A DNA stretch of 33,130 nucleotides. It comes from Candidatus Methanomethylicus oleisabuli (GTDB lineage Archaea; Thermoproteota; Methanomethylicia; Methanomethylicales; Methanomethylicaceae). Of the stretch, positions 25,398-33,130 are shown piece after piece (the stretch's first letter is position 1; each line of letters begins with the position of its first letter). Under the pieces are notes generated by a model. It was not told the origin of the DNA. It did not search any database and worked only from the letters and a program-made list of their open reading frames with translations. The position numbers were made by a program, and so were the translations under genes. The stretch covers positions 1 through 33,130 of the forward strand of contig MAGU01000034.1 of NCBI GenBank assembly GCA_001717025.1, read 5' to 3'.

Positions 25398-26756
25398 ATG
25401 GAGATGCATAGCATGGACACCAGCGGACTTGGCGGCGGGTGCTTCGGGGAGGCGGCGAGGGTGAGGGTAGCCGTTGCATTAGCGGCGGTGCTACTCGCAG
25501 CCATCTCTGGAGGCGGCGTATCTGCGGCCACCCAGCCATACACCATACAGGCGGCAATCATTATGGTCTATGAGGACGGCGCGGTCACCGCAGACTTCCA
25601 CATCACAGTAGATCCGATCAGCCCGACCGCCAACTTCAGCCTGCCCGGCACAACCTATCTTGACGTTACGGCAATCGGGGGCTCCGGCCTGCCCCTCGGG
25701 TACCAGAACTATCCGGGGATGGTCGCAGTCAACACGCTCGGCGAGTCGTCGGTGTGGCTGGGGTACACGACCCATGACCTGACATCGAAAACCGGCAGCT
25801 ACTGGAGCCTTAACTTCACATCCCCCTCGGCGGTGAGGATATCGTTCCCATACGGCGCATCGGTCATCAGCGTCAACAGGGTACCGGACGCGATCGAAAG
25901 CACGGGGGGAAGTGCTGTAATCCTGATGCCGGAGGGAGAGGTGTCAGTGTCATATATCCTGCGCGTCGTGGGGACTGCGGACTATGCGATCGTAGCCATC
26001 GCCGACGCAGAGGTGACCATAGCGAGCCTCAACGCGTCGGGCATCGCCACTCCGGCTGCGGCCGCGCTGCTGGGCCAGGCGGAGGCGGCATTCGATCTGG
26101 GGAACTATGCCAGCGCGGAGGAGCTCGCGGAGCAGGCTAAGAGCTCGGCGGTCGAGGCGAATGCAACCGCCTACCAGGCGAGCGTGAGGCTGGCGGAGGC
26201 GGACGACGCCATATCGGAAGCGGAGGCAGAGGGGAGGGCTGGCGGGCTGGATGCGGCGAGGTCGCTACTATCTGAGGCGGAGCACGCTTACGCCTCCGGC
26301 GACTATGCATCGGCGCTCAGCCTGGCGTCCCAAGCGAAGGAGGCTGCCGAGGCGGCGTCGGGCGTGGGCGGGTCGATCCTCCCCTACGCAGCGATCGGCG
26401 CAATTGCCGCGGCCGGCGCAGGCGGCGTTATTGCGCTGACCAAGAGGAAGAGGGGCGGGGGCACGAATGCGGCCAAGCCATACGCAAGGGAGAGGCGCGA
26501 GGTGGATGTCGAGAAGATCGCGTCTGAGGACAGGCTCAGGGACGAGGACATCGATGTCGTGAGGGCCCTCGCCGAGAGCGGAGGGGAAGCCCTTGAGTCT
26601 GAGGTCAGGGGCAGGCTCAACCTCCCAAAGACGACGCTGTGGCGCGCGGCCAAGCGGCTGGAGAGAGAAGGCTACATCAAGATCGAGACGGTGGCAGGCC
26701 AGAACAGGCTGAGCGTGAGGAGGGAGTACTGCAAAGGCAGCGCGGGGCAGGCATGA
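25398..26756 (+). CDS. Membrane-anchored winged-HTH protein with extracytoplasmic sensor-like domain
   Basis: N-terminal signal segment, long extracytoplasmic region, TM ILPYAAIGAIAAAGAGGVIAL followed by KRKRGGG, C-terminal wHTH VVRALAESGGEALESEVRGRLNLPKTTLWRAAKRLEREGYIKIE. Confidence 0.82.
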   Translation: MEMHSMDTSGLGGGCFGEAARVRVAVALAAVLLAAISGGGVSAATQPYTIQAAIIMVYEDGAVTADFHITVDPISPTANFSLPGTTYLDVTAIGGSGLPLGYQNYPGMVAVNTLGESSVWLGYTTHDLTSKTGSYWSLNFTSPSAVRISFPYGASVISVNRVPDAIESTGGSAVILMPEGEVSVSYILRVVGTADYAIVAIADAEVTIASLNASGIATPAAAALLGQAEAAFDLGNYASAEELAEQAKSSAVEANATAYQASVRLAEADDAISEAEAEGRAGGLDAARSLLSEAEHAYASGDYASALSLASQAKEAAEAASGVGGSILPYAAIGAIAAAGAGGVIALTKRKRGGGTNAAKPYARERREVDVEKIASEDRLRDEDIDVVRALAESGGEALESEVRGRLNLPKTTLWRAAKRLEREGYIKIETVAGQNRLSVRREYCKGSAGQA

Positions 26757-26845
26757 CCATTCAGAGGGCGGCCAGGTCCCCTAGGGTCGGAGGCGGCGGC
26801 CGGTGGCCAGCACCTGCCGCCTTATCTCCATCATTAAGCGCCCCT

Positions 26846-27047
26846 TCAGGGAGGCGTTGAGCTGCTTAGAGTGCCTCGGCGGGAGGAGCTCGTATGCCCT
26901 CCCCCCTCGATTGCAATGATCCCGAAGCCGAATTTATTTATCGCCTTCCTGTACCCCCCCGATCGCGAAGGAGGCGTACCTTATGGGGAGGGCCAAGTAG
27001 GCGTAGTCGGAGTGCCTGAGCAGCTTCATCGCCCGCCACAAAGCCAT
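26846..27047 (-). pseudogene. Small minus-strand gene interrupted by an apparent frameshift at a C7/G7 run
   Basis: Frame A (27047-26934) MALWRAMKLLRHSDYAYLALPIRYASFAIGGVQEGDK*; frame B after the G run gives GYRKAINKFGFGIIAIEGGGHTSSSRRGTLSSSTPP*. Removing one base gives a single 66-aa ORF. Confidence 0.4.
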
Positions 27048-27062
27048 GCGGAAGCGTTTTGA

Positions 27063-27263
27063 CTAATGCCCTATGTCTGACAGGCCCTCCTCGGACAGCA
27101 TCCTTCGCAGTGCATCGTGGGACTTCCCTGCGCAGCCCGAGGATTCATTGTAGAGCGAGAGCAGAAAATTTTCCCATTCCATCTCGCCCTTCGCTGCCGG
27201 CATGGTTTCCCTAGTGCGGAGGGGCACGGACGTCGTTGAATGTTTCTCTTCTCGAGCGGGCAT
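27063..27263 (-). CDS. Small hypothetical protein, start uncertain
   Basis: MEWENFLLSLYNESSGCAGKSHDALRRMLSEEGLSDIGH core; AT-rich promoter-like region upstream (about 27285-27320). Confidence 0.4.
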   Translation of the reverse strand: MPAREEKHSTTSVPLRTRETMPAAKGEMEWENFLLSLYNESSGCAGKSHDALRRMLSEEGLSDIGH

Positions 27264-27341
27264 GCCATTTCCAGCCAAGAGTGGCGTAACTATATCACTA
27301 ACATAATTATAGCGCAAAAAATGCTGATTGGCGATGCGGCA

Positions 27342-28184
27342 TTAATGCGACGCGAGCTCGCGAACCTTAGCGATGTTCCCCCGGTCGTCGCGCCTCTCGT
27401 CGATCGGGGTCTCCATTATGAGCGGAAGCGGGTGGATTCGCTCGTCGGCGAGTATGCTCCGGAAGCCGTCCTCCCCGATCTCGCCCAGTCCGATGTGGTA
27501 GTGCCTGTCGAGGTGTGACCCCAAGCCTCCGACGGCATCGTTCAGGTGCACTACCTTGAGGCGCTCGATGCCAACTGCCGAGTCGAGCTCGTCAAGGACC
27601 TCGCCGAAATGGCTCCTTACGTCGTAGCCGGCGACGAAGGCGTGGCAGGTATCAAGGCAGACGCCTATCCGCCCCGGCGAGTCGGACCTCTCGATTATAG
27701 CAAGCAGGTCGCCGAAGGTCGTGCCGAGGCTGTTCCTCTGCCCAGCCGTGTTCTCGAGCAGCACCATGCACCCGGCCTTCAGAGCCAGCGCCTCGTTGAG
27801 GGCGGCGGCGACGCGGTCTCGCCCGGCATTGATGCCCGTGCCCAAGTGGCTGCCTAGGTGCGTGACGAGATAAGGGATCCCCAGTGAATCGCAGCGGAGC
27901 AACTCAGCCTTTAACGTGGCGACCGACTTTTCATATACCGCGGGTGTTGGCGATGCCAGATTGGGCAGGTAAGGCATATGGTCTACGGCAGGATATAGCC
28001 CGGTCCTCCGGAGCCCCTCTGCGAACGCCTCCCTGACCTCTTGGGGAATGGGTGAGGACGCCCACCCCCTCGGGTTGCGGGTGAATATCTGGAAGGTCGT
28101 GCATCCGATCTCTGCCGCCCGCGGTATTGCCTGGTCAAGCGAGCCGGCAATCGAGACGTGCGTGCCGACGTTTATCTTTGCCAT
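27342..28184 (-). CDS. nfo: Endonuclease IV
   Basis: VGTHVSIAGSLDQAIPRAAEIGCTTFQIFTRNPRGW, HLGSHLGTG, GVCLDTCHAFVAGYD, VHLNDAVGGLGSHLDRHYHIGLGEIG. ATG 28184. Confidence 0.95.
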   Translation of the reverse strand: MAKINVGTHVSIAGSLDQAIPRAAEIGCTTFQIFTRNPRGWASSPIPQEVREAFAEGLRRTGLYPAVDHMPYLPNLASPTPAVYEKSVATLKAELLRCDSLGIPYLVTHLGSHLGTGINAGRDRVAAALNEALALKAGCMVLLENTAGQRNSLGTTFGDLLAIIERSDSPGRIGVCLDTCHAFVAGYDVRSHFGEVLDELDSAVGIERLKVVHLNDAVGGLGSHLDRHYHIGLGEIGEDGFRSILADERIHPLPLIMETPIDERRDDRGNIAKVRELASH

Positions 28185-28675
28185 GCGTCTGTTACTTGCG
28201 TGGGGGGAATTAACTCTAGCGCAGCCGCCACAGCAACCGACACTGCCGCCCCCACCCTCCGCCTCGCTTGGTCTGGCATCCTTGAGCGCCGGCCGCGCCA
28301 TTCATGCTGACGCTAATTCAAGCAAACTCTGCACTTCTCGTTCGAATAGGACGCGTTTGCCAGCACGCTACTTGGCCCCCTCGCCGCGGCTGTGCCAAGC
28401 GGCGCATGGGACCAAGGCAGGAGATACCGGCGCGGTCGATGCGCTCAACCATTTCATGACCTCCTATCATGGATTGCTTCGGTGGCACGTCCCACGATTG
28501 GTTCTGAGGATGTGGCAGGCAATTCTTTCTTTTCTTACGCCTGAGGCTGGTCGTGCCCGGCTGCTTGCACCACCCCGAAGATGCCCCCTCTGCGGATCGC
28601 CTTCACGCTTCTCTTGATCGTCGGTGCAAGCGGCACATCATATGCTGGCTGCTTTTCCTTTGCTCCTGCGGCGGG

Positions 28676-29437
28676 CTACTCGATTATCCTCTTGAAGCTT
28701 GCCGAGGCGATTATGAACATCGCTACGTCGAAGATGGCGATGGCGGCGAGGTCCAGCGGCAGCTGCGCCAGATCGCCTGTGATCAGCAGGCTCCGGACGG
28801 CGTCGACTATGTAGGTCATGGGGTTCACAGATGAGAGCGCCTTCAGAATCGGCGGCATCATCTCGATGGGGTACAGGGCGTTGCTGGCAAAGAAGAGGGG
28901 CATGATTATAGCCTGCCCTATACCCATGAAGCGCTCCCGGCTCTTCATCAGCGACGCTATGAGGATGGAGGTCGCGGCGAAGCCTCCGGATGAGACGAAG
29001 AGCACCGCGAGGACGCCAATGAAGTATAAGGGGTTTGGCACGATCCTGACGCCTATGAGCAGGGCGACCGGGATGATTATGAGCGCCTGGAATACAGACC
29101 TGACGCCTGAAGACATGGAGCGCCCGACCACTATGGAGTACCTTGGCGCCGGAGTCACGAGCAGCTTCTTCAGGATGCCGGATTCCCGCTCCCACACCAT
29201 AGTCAGCCCAAAGAATATGCTGACGAATGACATCGACTGCACCAGCACTCCGGGCGTTATGAAGTCGGTATAGGCAATGCCGCCAGTCGGGATGGCCCTT
29301 AGGGCTCCCATGACTGGCCCGAAGATCACGAGCCAGAGCACGGGCTGCACTGCCCTCGTGTATATCTCGGTCCTGTCGTGCCTGATGCGCCTGCTTTCCA
29401 GCTCCACCATGACGAGCATGTTCTTGATTGGATTCAT
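28676..29437 (-). CDS. ABC-2 type transporter permease
   Basis: Multiple TM segments; FGLTMVWERESGILKKLLVTPAPRYSIVVGRSMSSGVRSVFQALIIIPVALLIGV. ATG 29437. Confidence 0.9.
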   Translation of the reverse strand: MNPIKNMLVMVELESRRIRHDRTEIYTRAVQPVLWLVIFGPVMGALRAIPTGGIAYTDFITPGVLVQSMSFVSIFFGLTMVWERESGILKKLLVTPAPRYSIVVGRSMSSGVRSVFQALIIIPVALLIGVRIVPNPLYFIGVLAVLFVSSGGFAATSILIASLMKSRERFMGIGQAIIMPLFFASNALYPIEMMPPILKALSSVNPMTYIVDAVRSLLITGDLAQLPLDLAAIAIFDVAMFIIASASFKRIIE

Positions 29438-29438
29438 A

Positions 29439-30440
29439 TTAGCCGCCCCTCCTGATGGTCTTTCGGACCCGCGAGACGTCGGATAGCCTGCCGCCGGACT
29501 CCAGCCTCGTGCCGGCATACTTAAGGAAGACGTCGTCTAGCGTAGGGGCGCTCATCGAGACCTTCCTGACCATGGCGCCGGAGTTGCCCAAGATGCGCAT
29601 CACGCCAGGCAGAGCGGTCTCGGCATCGTCCGCTATGACGGCCAGCTCCGACTCGCCTAGAGCCACGTCCCTGACCGAGGCAACGCCGCGCACCATCTCG
29701 AGGGTGGCAGCGTCGACGCCGTTCGACTCGGTCTCCAGCACCAGCACCTCGCCGCCCACCGAACGCTTCAGCTCGGCGACGGTGCCGGTCGTTATGATCC
29801 TGCCGCGGCTGATTATGCCTATCTCGTCCGCGTAAAGGTCCGCCTCGTCCATATAGTGCGTGTTGAAGAAGACGGTGGTCCCGAAGTCCTTCTTGAACGA
29901 GGTTAGCTTGTCCCACACGGCCTTGCGGGCAACCGGGTCGAGCCCTATCGTCGGCTCGTCTAGAAAGAGGATCTTCGGACTGATGAGCAGGGCGGTGGCT
30001 ATCTCCAACCTGCGTATCATGCCCCCGGAGTAGGACCGGACCAGCCTGTCCTTTGCGTCGCTCAGCCCGATGCCCTCAAGGGAGTCGTCTATGAGCCTCC
30101 TCCTCGCTTCTGAGGGGATGCCATATATCTTCGCGTATATGAGCATGTTCTCGTAACCGCTGAGGTCGGTCCATACGCTCATCTCCTGGGGGACATAGCC
30201 CACAAGACCCCTGATAGCGCCGCTCTCGCGGACCGTGTCGTGACCCATGACGTCGGCGTGCCCCTCAGTGGGCGGGAGCTGCGTCGTCAGTATGCGCATG
30301 AGCGTCGTCTTGCCGGAGCCGTTTGGCCCAAGCAGTGCAAAGACCTTGCCTGGGCGGACCTGCAGGTCTACGCCGTCCAGAGCCCTCGACGTCTTCTCAT
30401 ATACCTTGACTATGCCGCGTGCGTCAACAGCAAATTCCAT
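29439..30440 (-). CDS. ABC transporter ATP-binding protein (ABC-2/DrrA-like)
   Basis: LLGPNGSGKTTLMRIL, VRSYSGGMIRRLEIATALL, ILFLDEPTIGLDPVAR. ATG 30440. Confidence 0.93.
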   Translation of the reverse strand: MEFAVDARGIVKVYEKTSRALDGVDLQVRPGKVFALLGPNGSGKTTLMRILTTQLPPTEGHADVMGHDTVRESGAIRGLVGYVPQEMSVWTDLSGYENMLIYAKIYGIPSEARRRLIDDSLEGIGLSDAKDRLVRSYSGGMIRRLEIATALLISPKILFLDEPTIGLDPVARKAVWDKLTSFKKDFGTTVFFNTHYMDEADLYADEIGIISRGRIITTGTVAELKRSVGGEVLVLETESNGVDAATLEMVRGVASVRDVALGESELAVIADDAETALPGVMRILGNSGAMVRKVSMSAPTLDDVFLKYAGTRLESGGRLSDVSRVRKTIRRGG

Positions 30441-30591
30441 AAGGGTAGAGAAGGCGTGGCAACTAATATTTTTGAGGTGGGCGCCGCCAGCGGCACCGCC
30501 GAGGCTGAGCCGCAGCCCCTCCATGCCTCCGCACCCCCACTCCTGCCCAAACACGAACTGCCATGGCAGGGCGCGCGACGCTTGCAGGCGC

Positions 30592-32487
30592 TCACTCCAG
30601 CTCGAAGGCTCCGGTGTATAGCTGGTAGTACTTCCCCCTCAGGGCTATCAGCTCATTGTGGCTGCCCCTCTCTATGATGCGCCCCTCTTCGAGTACGATT
30701 ATAGCCTTTGCGTTGCGGACGGTTGAGAGGCGGTGGGCTATGACGAACACAGTACGCCCCTGCATCAGGGAGTCCATGCCCCTCTGCACTATGGCTTCGG
30801 TTCGGGTGTCGATGCTCGAGGTCGCCTCGTCGAGTATCATGACCGGAGGGTCGGCGACTGCGACCCGTGCGATGGATAGGAGCTGCCTCTGCCCCTGAGA
30901 GAGCTCCTCGCCGTTGCTTGTCAGCACCGTCTTGTAGCCGTTTGGTAGCCGGCTGATGAAGTCGTCGGCGTTTGCTATCTTCGCCGCCTCGAACACATCC
31001 TCGTCCGTGGCGTCGAGCCGGCCGTATCGGATGTTATCCATCACGGTGCCGGTGAATAGGGCGGTGTCCTGGAGCACCATGCCGAGGGAGCGGCGCAGGT
31101 CGCCCTTCCTGATCAGGTCTATGCGGATGCCGTCGTAGAGGATCTCGCCGTCGTTTATGTCGTAGAAGCGGTTCAGCAGGTTAGTTATCGTCGTCTTGCC
31201 GGCGCCGGTCGCCCCCACCAAGGCGATCTTCTGCCCCGGCTTCGCGTAGAGCGTTACGCCGTGCAGGACCAGCTTGCCCTCGACGTAGCCGAAGTTGACG
31301 TTGTTCATGCGCACATCGCCCGCCAGCCTGGTGTAGATGGCCGTGCCGTCCTTCTGCGGCACCTTCCACGCCCAGATCTCGGTGCGCTCCTCGGACTCGA
31401 CGAGCCTGCCGCCGCTGTCGTACTTTGCGTTCACAAGCGTGACGTGGCCTTCGTCCTTCTCCGGCTCCTCGTCCATGAGGGCAAAGATGCGATCGGCCCC
31501 TGCCAGCGCCATTGCAATCGACGCTATCTGCTGCGAGACCATCGCGATCGGCTGCGTGAAGCTGCGGCTCAGCTGCAGGAATGCAACGATAGTCCCGAGG
31601 GTCAGCCCGGTGATGCCGTTGATGGCCAGCGCGCCGCCCACTATCGCGATAAGCACGTACTGGAGGTTCCCCAAGTTGCTCGCGATGGGCATCAGGATGT
31701 TGGCGTATGTGTTGGCGGAGGTGGCGACGCTGCATAGCTCGTCGTTGAGCTTGTCGAAGCCCTTCTTCGCCTCCTCCTCGTGGCAGAAGACCTTTATGAC
31801 CTTCTGACCGTTGATCATCTCCTCGATGTAGCCGTTGGTGGCGCCGATCGCCATCTGCTGCCTGCGGAAGAAAGAGCCGCTCCTGCCGCCGATCTTCATG
31901 GTCGCGAAGAACATCACTAGGACCATTGCGACCACCAGCGCCGTGAGCGGGATGCTGAGCGCGAGCATCGCCGAAAAGACCGCGACTATCGTGACTACGG
32001 AGGAGATCAAGGACGGGAGGCTCTGGGAGAGCATCTGGCGCAGGGCGTCGGTGTCGTTGGTGTAATGGCTCATCACGTCGCCGTAGTTGTTGGTGTCGAA
32101 GTACCTGATCGGCAGCGCCTGCATCTTGGAGAACATCTCGTCCCTGACCCGCTTCTGGACGCCCTGCGAGATTGTGACCATGATGCGGCTGTACGACAAG
32201 GTTGCGAGGACGCCGACGAGGTATATCCCGCCCATGACCAGGATGATCTTCATAAGGCCGGTGAAGTCTGGCGCCGGGTCGTGCATCAGCGGCGTGATGT
32301 AGTCGTCGATGAGGACCCGCAGGAAGAGCGAGCCCACGACGCTCGCAACCGTGCTTAGGATGATGCAGGCTACGACTGCGATGAAGTGCAGCTTGTACTG
32401 CGCGAAGACGTAGGACATGAGCCTCCTGAGCGACTTCATGCTGAACTTTGGCCGCATGTGCGCATTGTTCGCTGGCCGGCGCATCAT
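30592..32487 (-). CDS. ABC exporter half-transporter (TMD-NBD fusion)
   Basis: TM domain plus VGATGAGKTTITNLL, LSQGQRQLLSIARV, VMILDEATSSIDTRTE. Confidence 0.93.
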   Translation of the reverse strand: MMRRPANNAHMRPKFSMKSLRRLMSYVFAQYKLHFIAVVACIILSTVASVVGSLFLRVLIDDYITPLMHDPAPDFTGLMKIILVMGGIYLVGVLATLSYSRIMVTISQGVQKRVRDEMFSKMQALPIRYFDTNNYGDVMSHYTNDTDALRQMLSQSLPSLISSVVTIVAVFSAMLALSIPLTALVVAMVLVMFFATMKIGGRSGSFFRRQQMAIGATNGYIEEMINGQKVIKVFCHEEEAKKGFDKLNDELCSVATSANTYANILMPIASNLGNLQYVLIAIVGGALAINGITGLTLGTIVAFLQLSRSFTQPIAMVSQQIASIAMALAGADRIFALMDEEPEKDEGHVTLVNAKYDSGGRLVESEERTEIWAWKVPQKDGTAIYTRLAGDVRMNNVNFGYVEGKLVLHGVTLYAKPGQKIALVGATGAGKTTITNLLNRFYDINDGEILYDGIRIDLIRKGDLRRSLGMVLQDTALFTGTVMDNIRYGRLDATDEDVFEAAKIANADDFISRLPNGYKTVLTSNGEELSQGQRQLLSIARVAVADPPVMILDEATSSIDTRTEAIVQRGMDSLMQGRTVFVIAHRLSTVRNAKAIIVLEEGRIIERGSHNELIALRGKYYQLYTGAFELE

Positions 32488-33128
32488 TGCTCGCCGCCTC
32501 CCTTCACCTGGGAGGAGTAGACCTCCCGGTAGATCATGTTGCTCTCCAGCAGCTCCTCGTGGGTGCCCACCGCGTCGACCTTGCCGCCCTCCATCACGAC
32601 GATCTTGTCCGCGTCCTCAATGGAGGATATGCGCTGGGATATGATTATCTTGGTCATGCCCGGCAGCTCATCGCGGAGCGCGCGCCTGATGAGGGCGTCG
32701 GTCTTCGTGTCGATGGCGCTCGTTGAGTCGTCGAGTATCAGGACCTTCGGATCCTTCAGGAGCGCCCTGGCGATGCAGAGGCGCTGCCGCTGTCCCCCGG
32801 AGACGTTCGTCCCCCCCTGCTCGATGCGGGTGTCGTAGCCGTCAGGGAAGGAGCGGATGAATCCGTCCGCCTGCGCGAGCTTGCAGACCCGGACCAGCTC
32901 CTCGTCGGATGCCCCCTCGTTGCCCCAGCGCAGGTTCTCCTTTATGGTGCCGGAGAACAGGACGTTCTTCTGGAGGACCATGCCAACAGCATCGCGCAGC
33001 ACCTTGAGGTCGTAGCCGCGCACATCCACGCCGCCGACCGCCACGGAGCCGGCGGTGACGTCGTAGAGGCGGGGGATTAGCTGCACGAGGGTGGTCTTCG
33101 AGGAGCCGGTGCCCCCAATGATCCCCAC
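32484..33128 (-). CDS. ABC exporter half-transporter, C-terminal NBD (5' end beyond window)
   Basis: GIIGGTGSSKTTLVQLIPRLYD, NVSGGQRQRLCIARALL, LILDDSTSAIDTKTD; 4-bp overlap with the partner gene. ORF open to the window edge. Confidence 0.92.
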   Translation of the reverse strand: MGIIGGTGSSKTTLVQLIPRLYDVTAGSVAVGGVDVRGYDLKVLRDAVGMVLQKNVLFSGTIKENLRWGNEGASDEELVRVCKLAQADGFIRSFPDGYDTRIEQGGTNVSGGQRQRLCIARALLKDPKVLILDDSTSAIDTKTDALIRRALRDELPGMTKIIISQRISSIEDADKIVVMEGGKVDAVGTHEELLESNMIYREVYSSQVKGGGEQ

Positions 33129-33130
33129 GG

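Noticed and set aside
26871-27062. 63-aa plus ORF MPRREELVCPPPS...
   Set aside because: Pro-rich shadow frame opposite the more protein-like minus-strand small gene.
28048-28617. 189-aa plus ORF
   Set aside because: Antisense to endonuclease IV for part of its length, low-complexity, no domain; likely a chance ORF in GC-rich DNA.

Overview
Archaeal chromosomal segment, probably Thermoproteota/TACK: it encodes S25e, RpoK, a thermosome, TrmB- and KaiC-type proteins and a tetraether-lipid-synthase-like radical SAM protein. A Methanomethylicia-like origin is a guess from gene content. Most of the window is ordinary core metabolism: thermosome, rpoK, larB, S25e, myo-inositol-phosphate synthase, a class III aminotransferase, a TatD-like hydrolase, thioredoxin, ACT/SerB, endonuclease IV, and ABC and MFS transporters. 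The most interesting parts are: (1) a three-gene methyl-transfer cassette at 16726-19248 (corrinoid protein, MetE-core-like protein, MtrH-like protein), with substitutions at expected cofactor/zinc motif positions and two stand-alone RAM-domain proteins downstream; (2) a putative surface/sensing locus at 22.8-26.8 kb with a small Cys-containing secreted protein, a secreted helical-repeat protein and a membrane-anchored winged-HTH protein, where the first two genes carry a near-identical 36-bp element at the same distance from their start codons; (3) operator-like elements in the divergent tes/TrmB and DUF134/NifX intergenic regions; (4) a structured leader with competing hairpins before an MFS gene; (5) a small minus-strand gene apparently split by a C7 homopolymer frameshift. 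All calls come from reading the sequence and the supplied ORF track. No database search or folding program was run.
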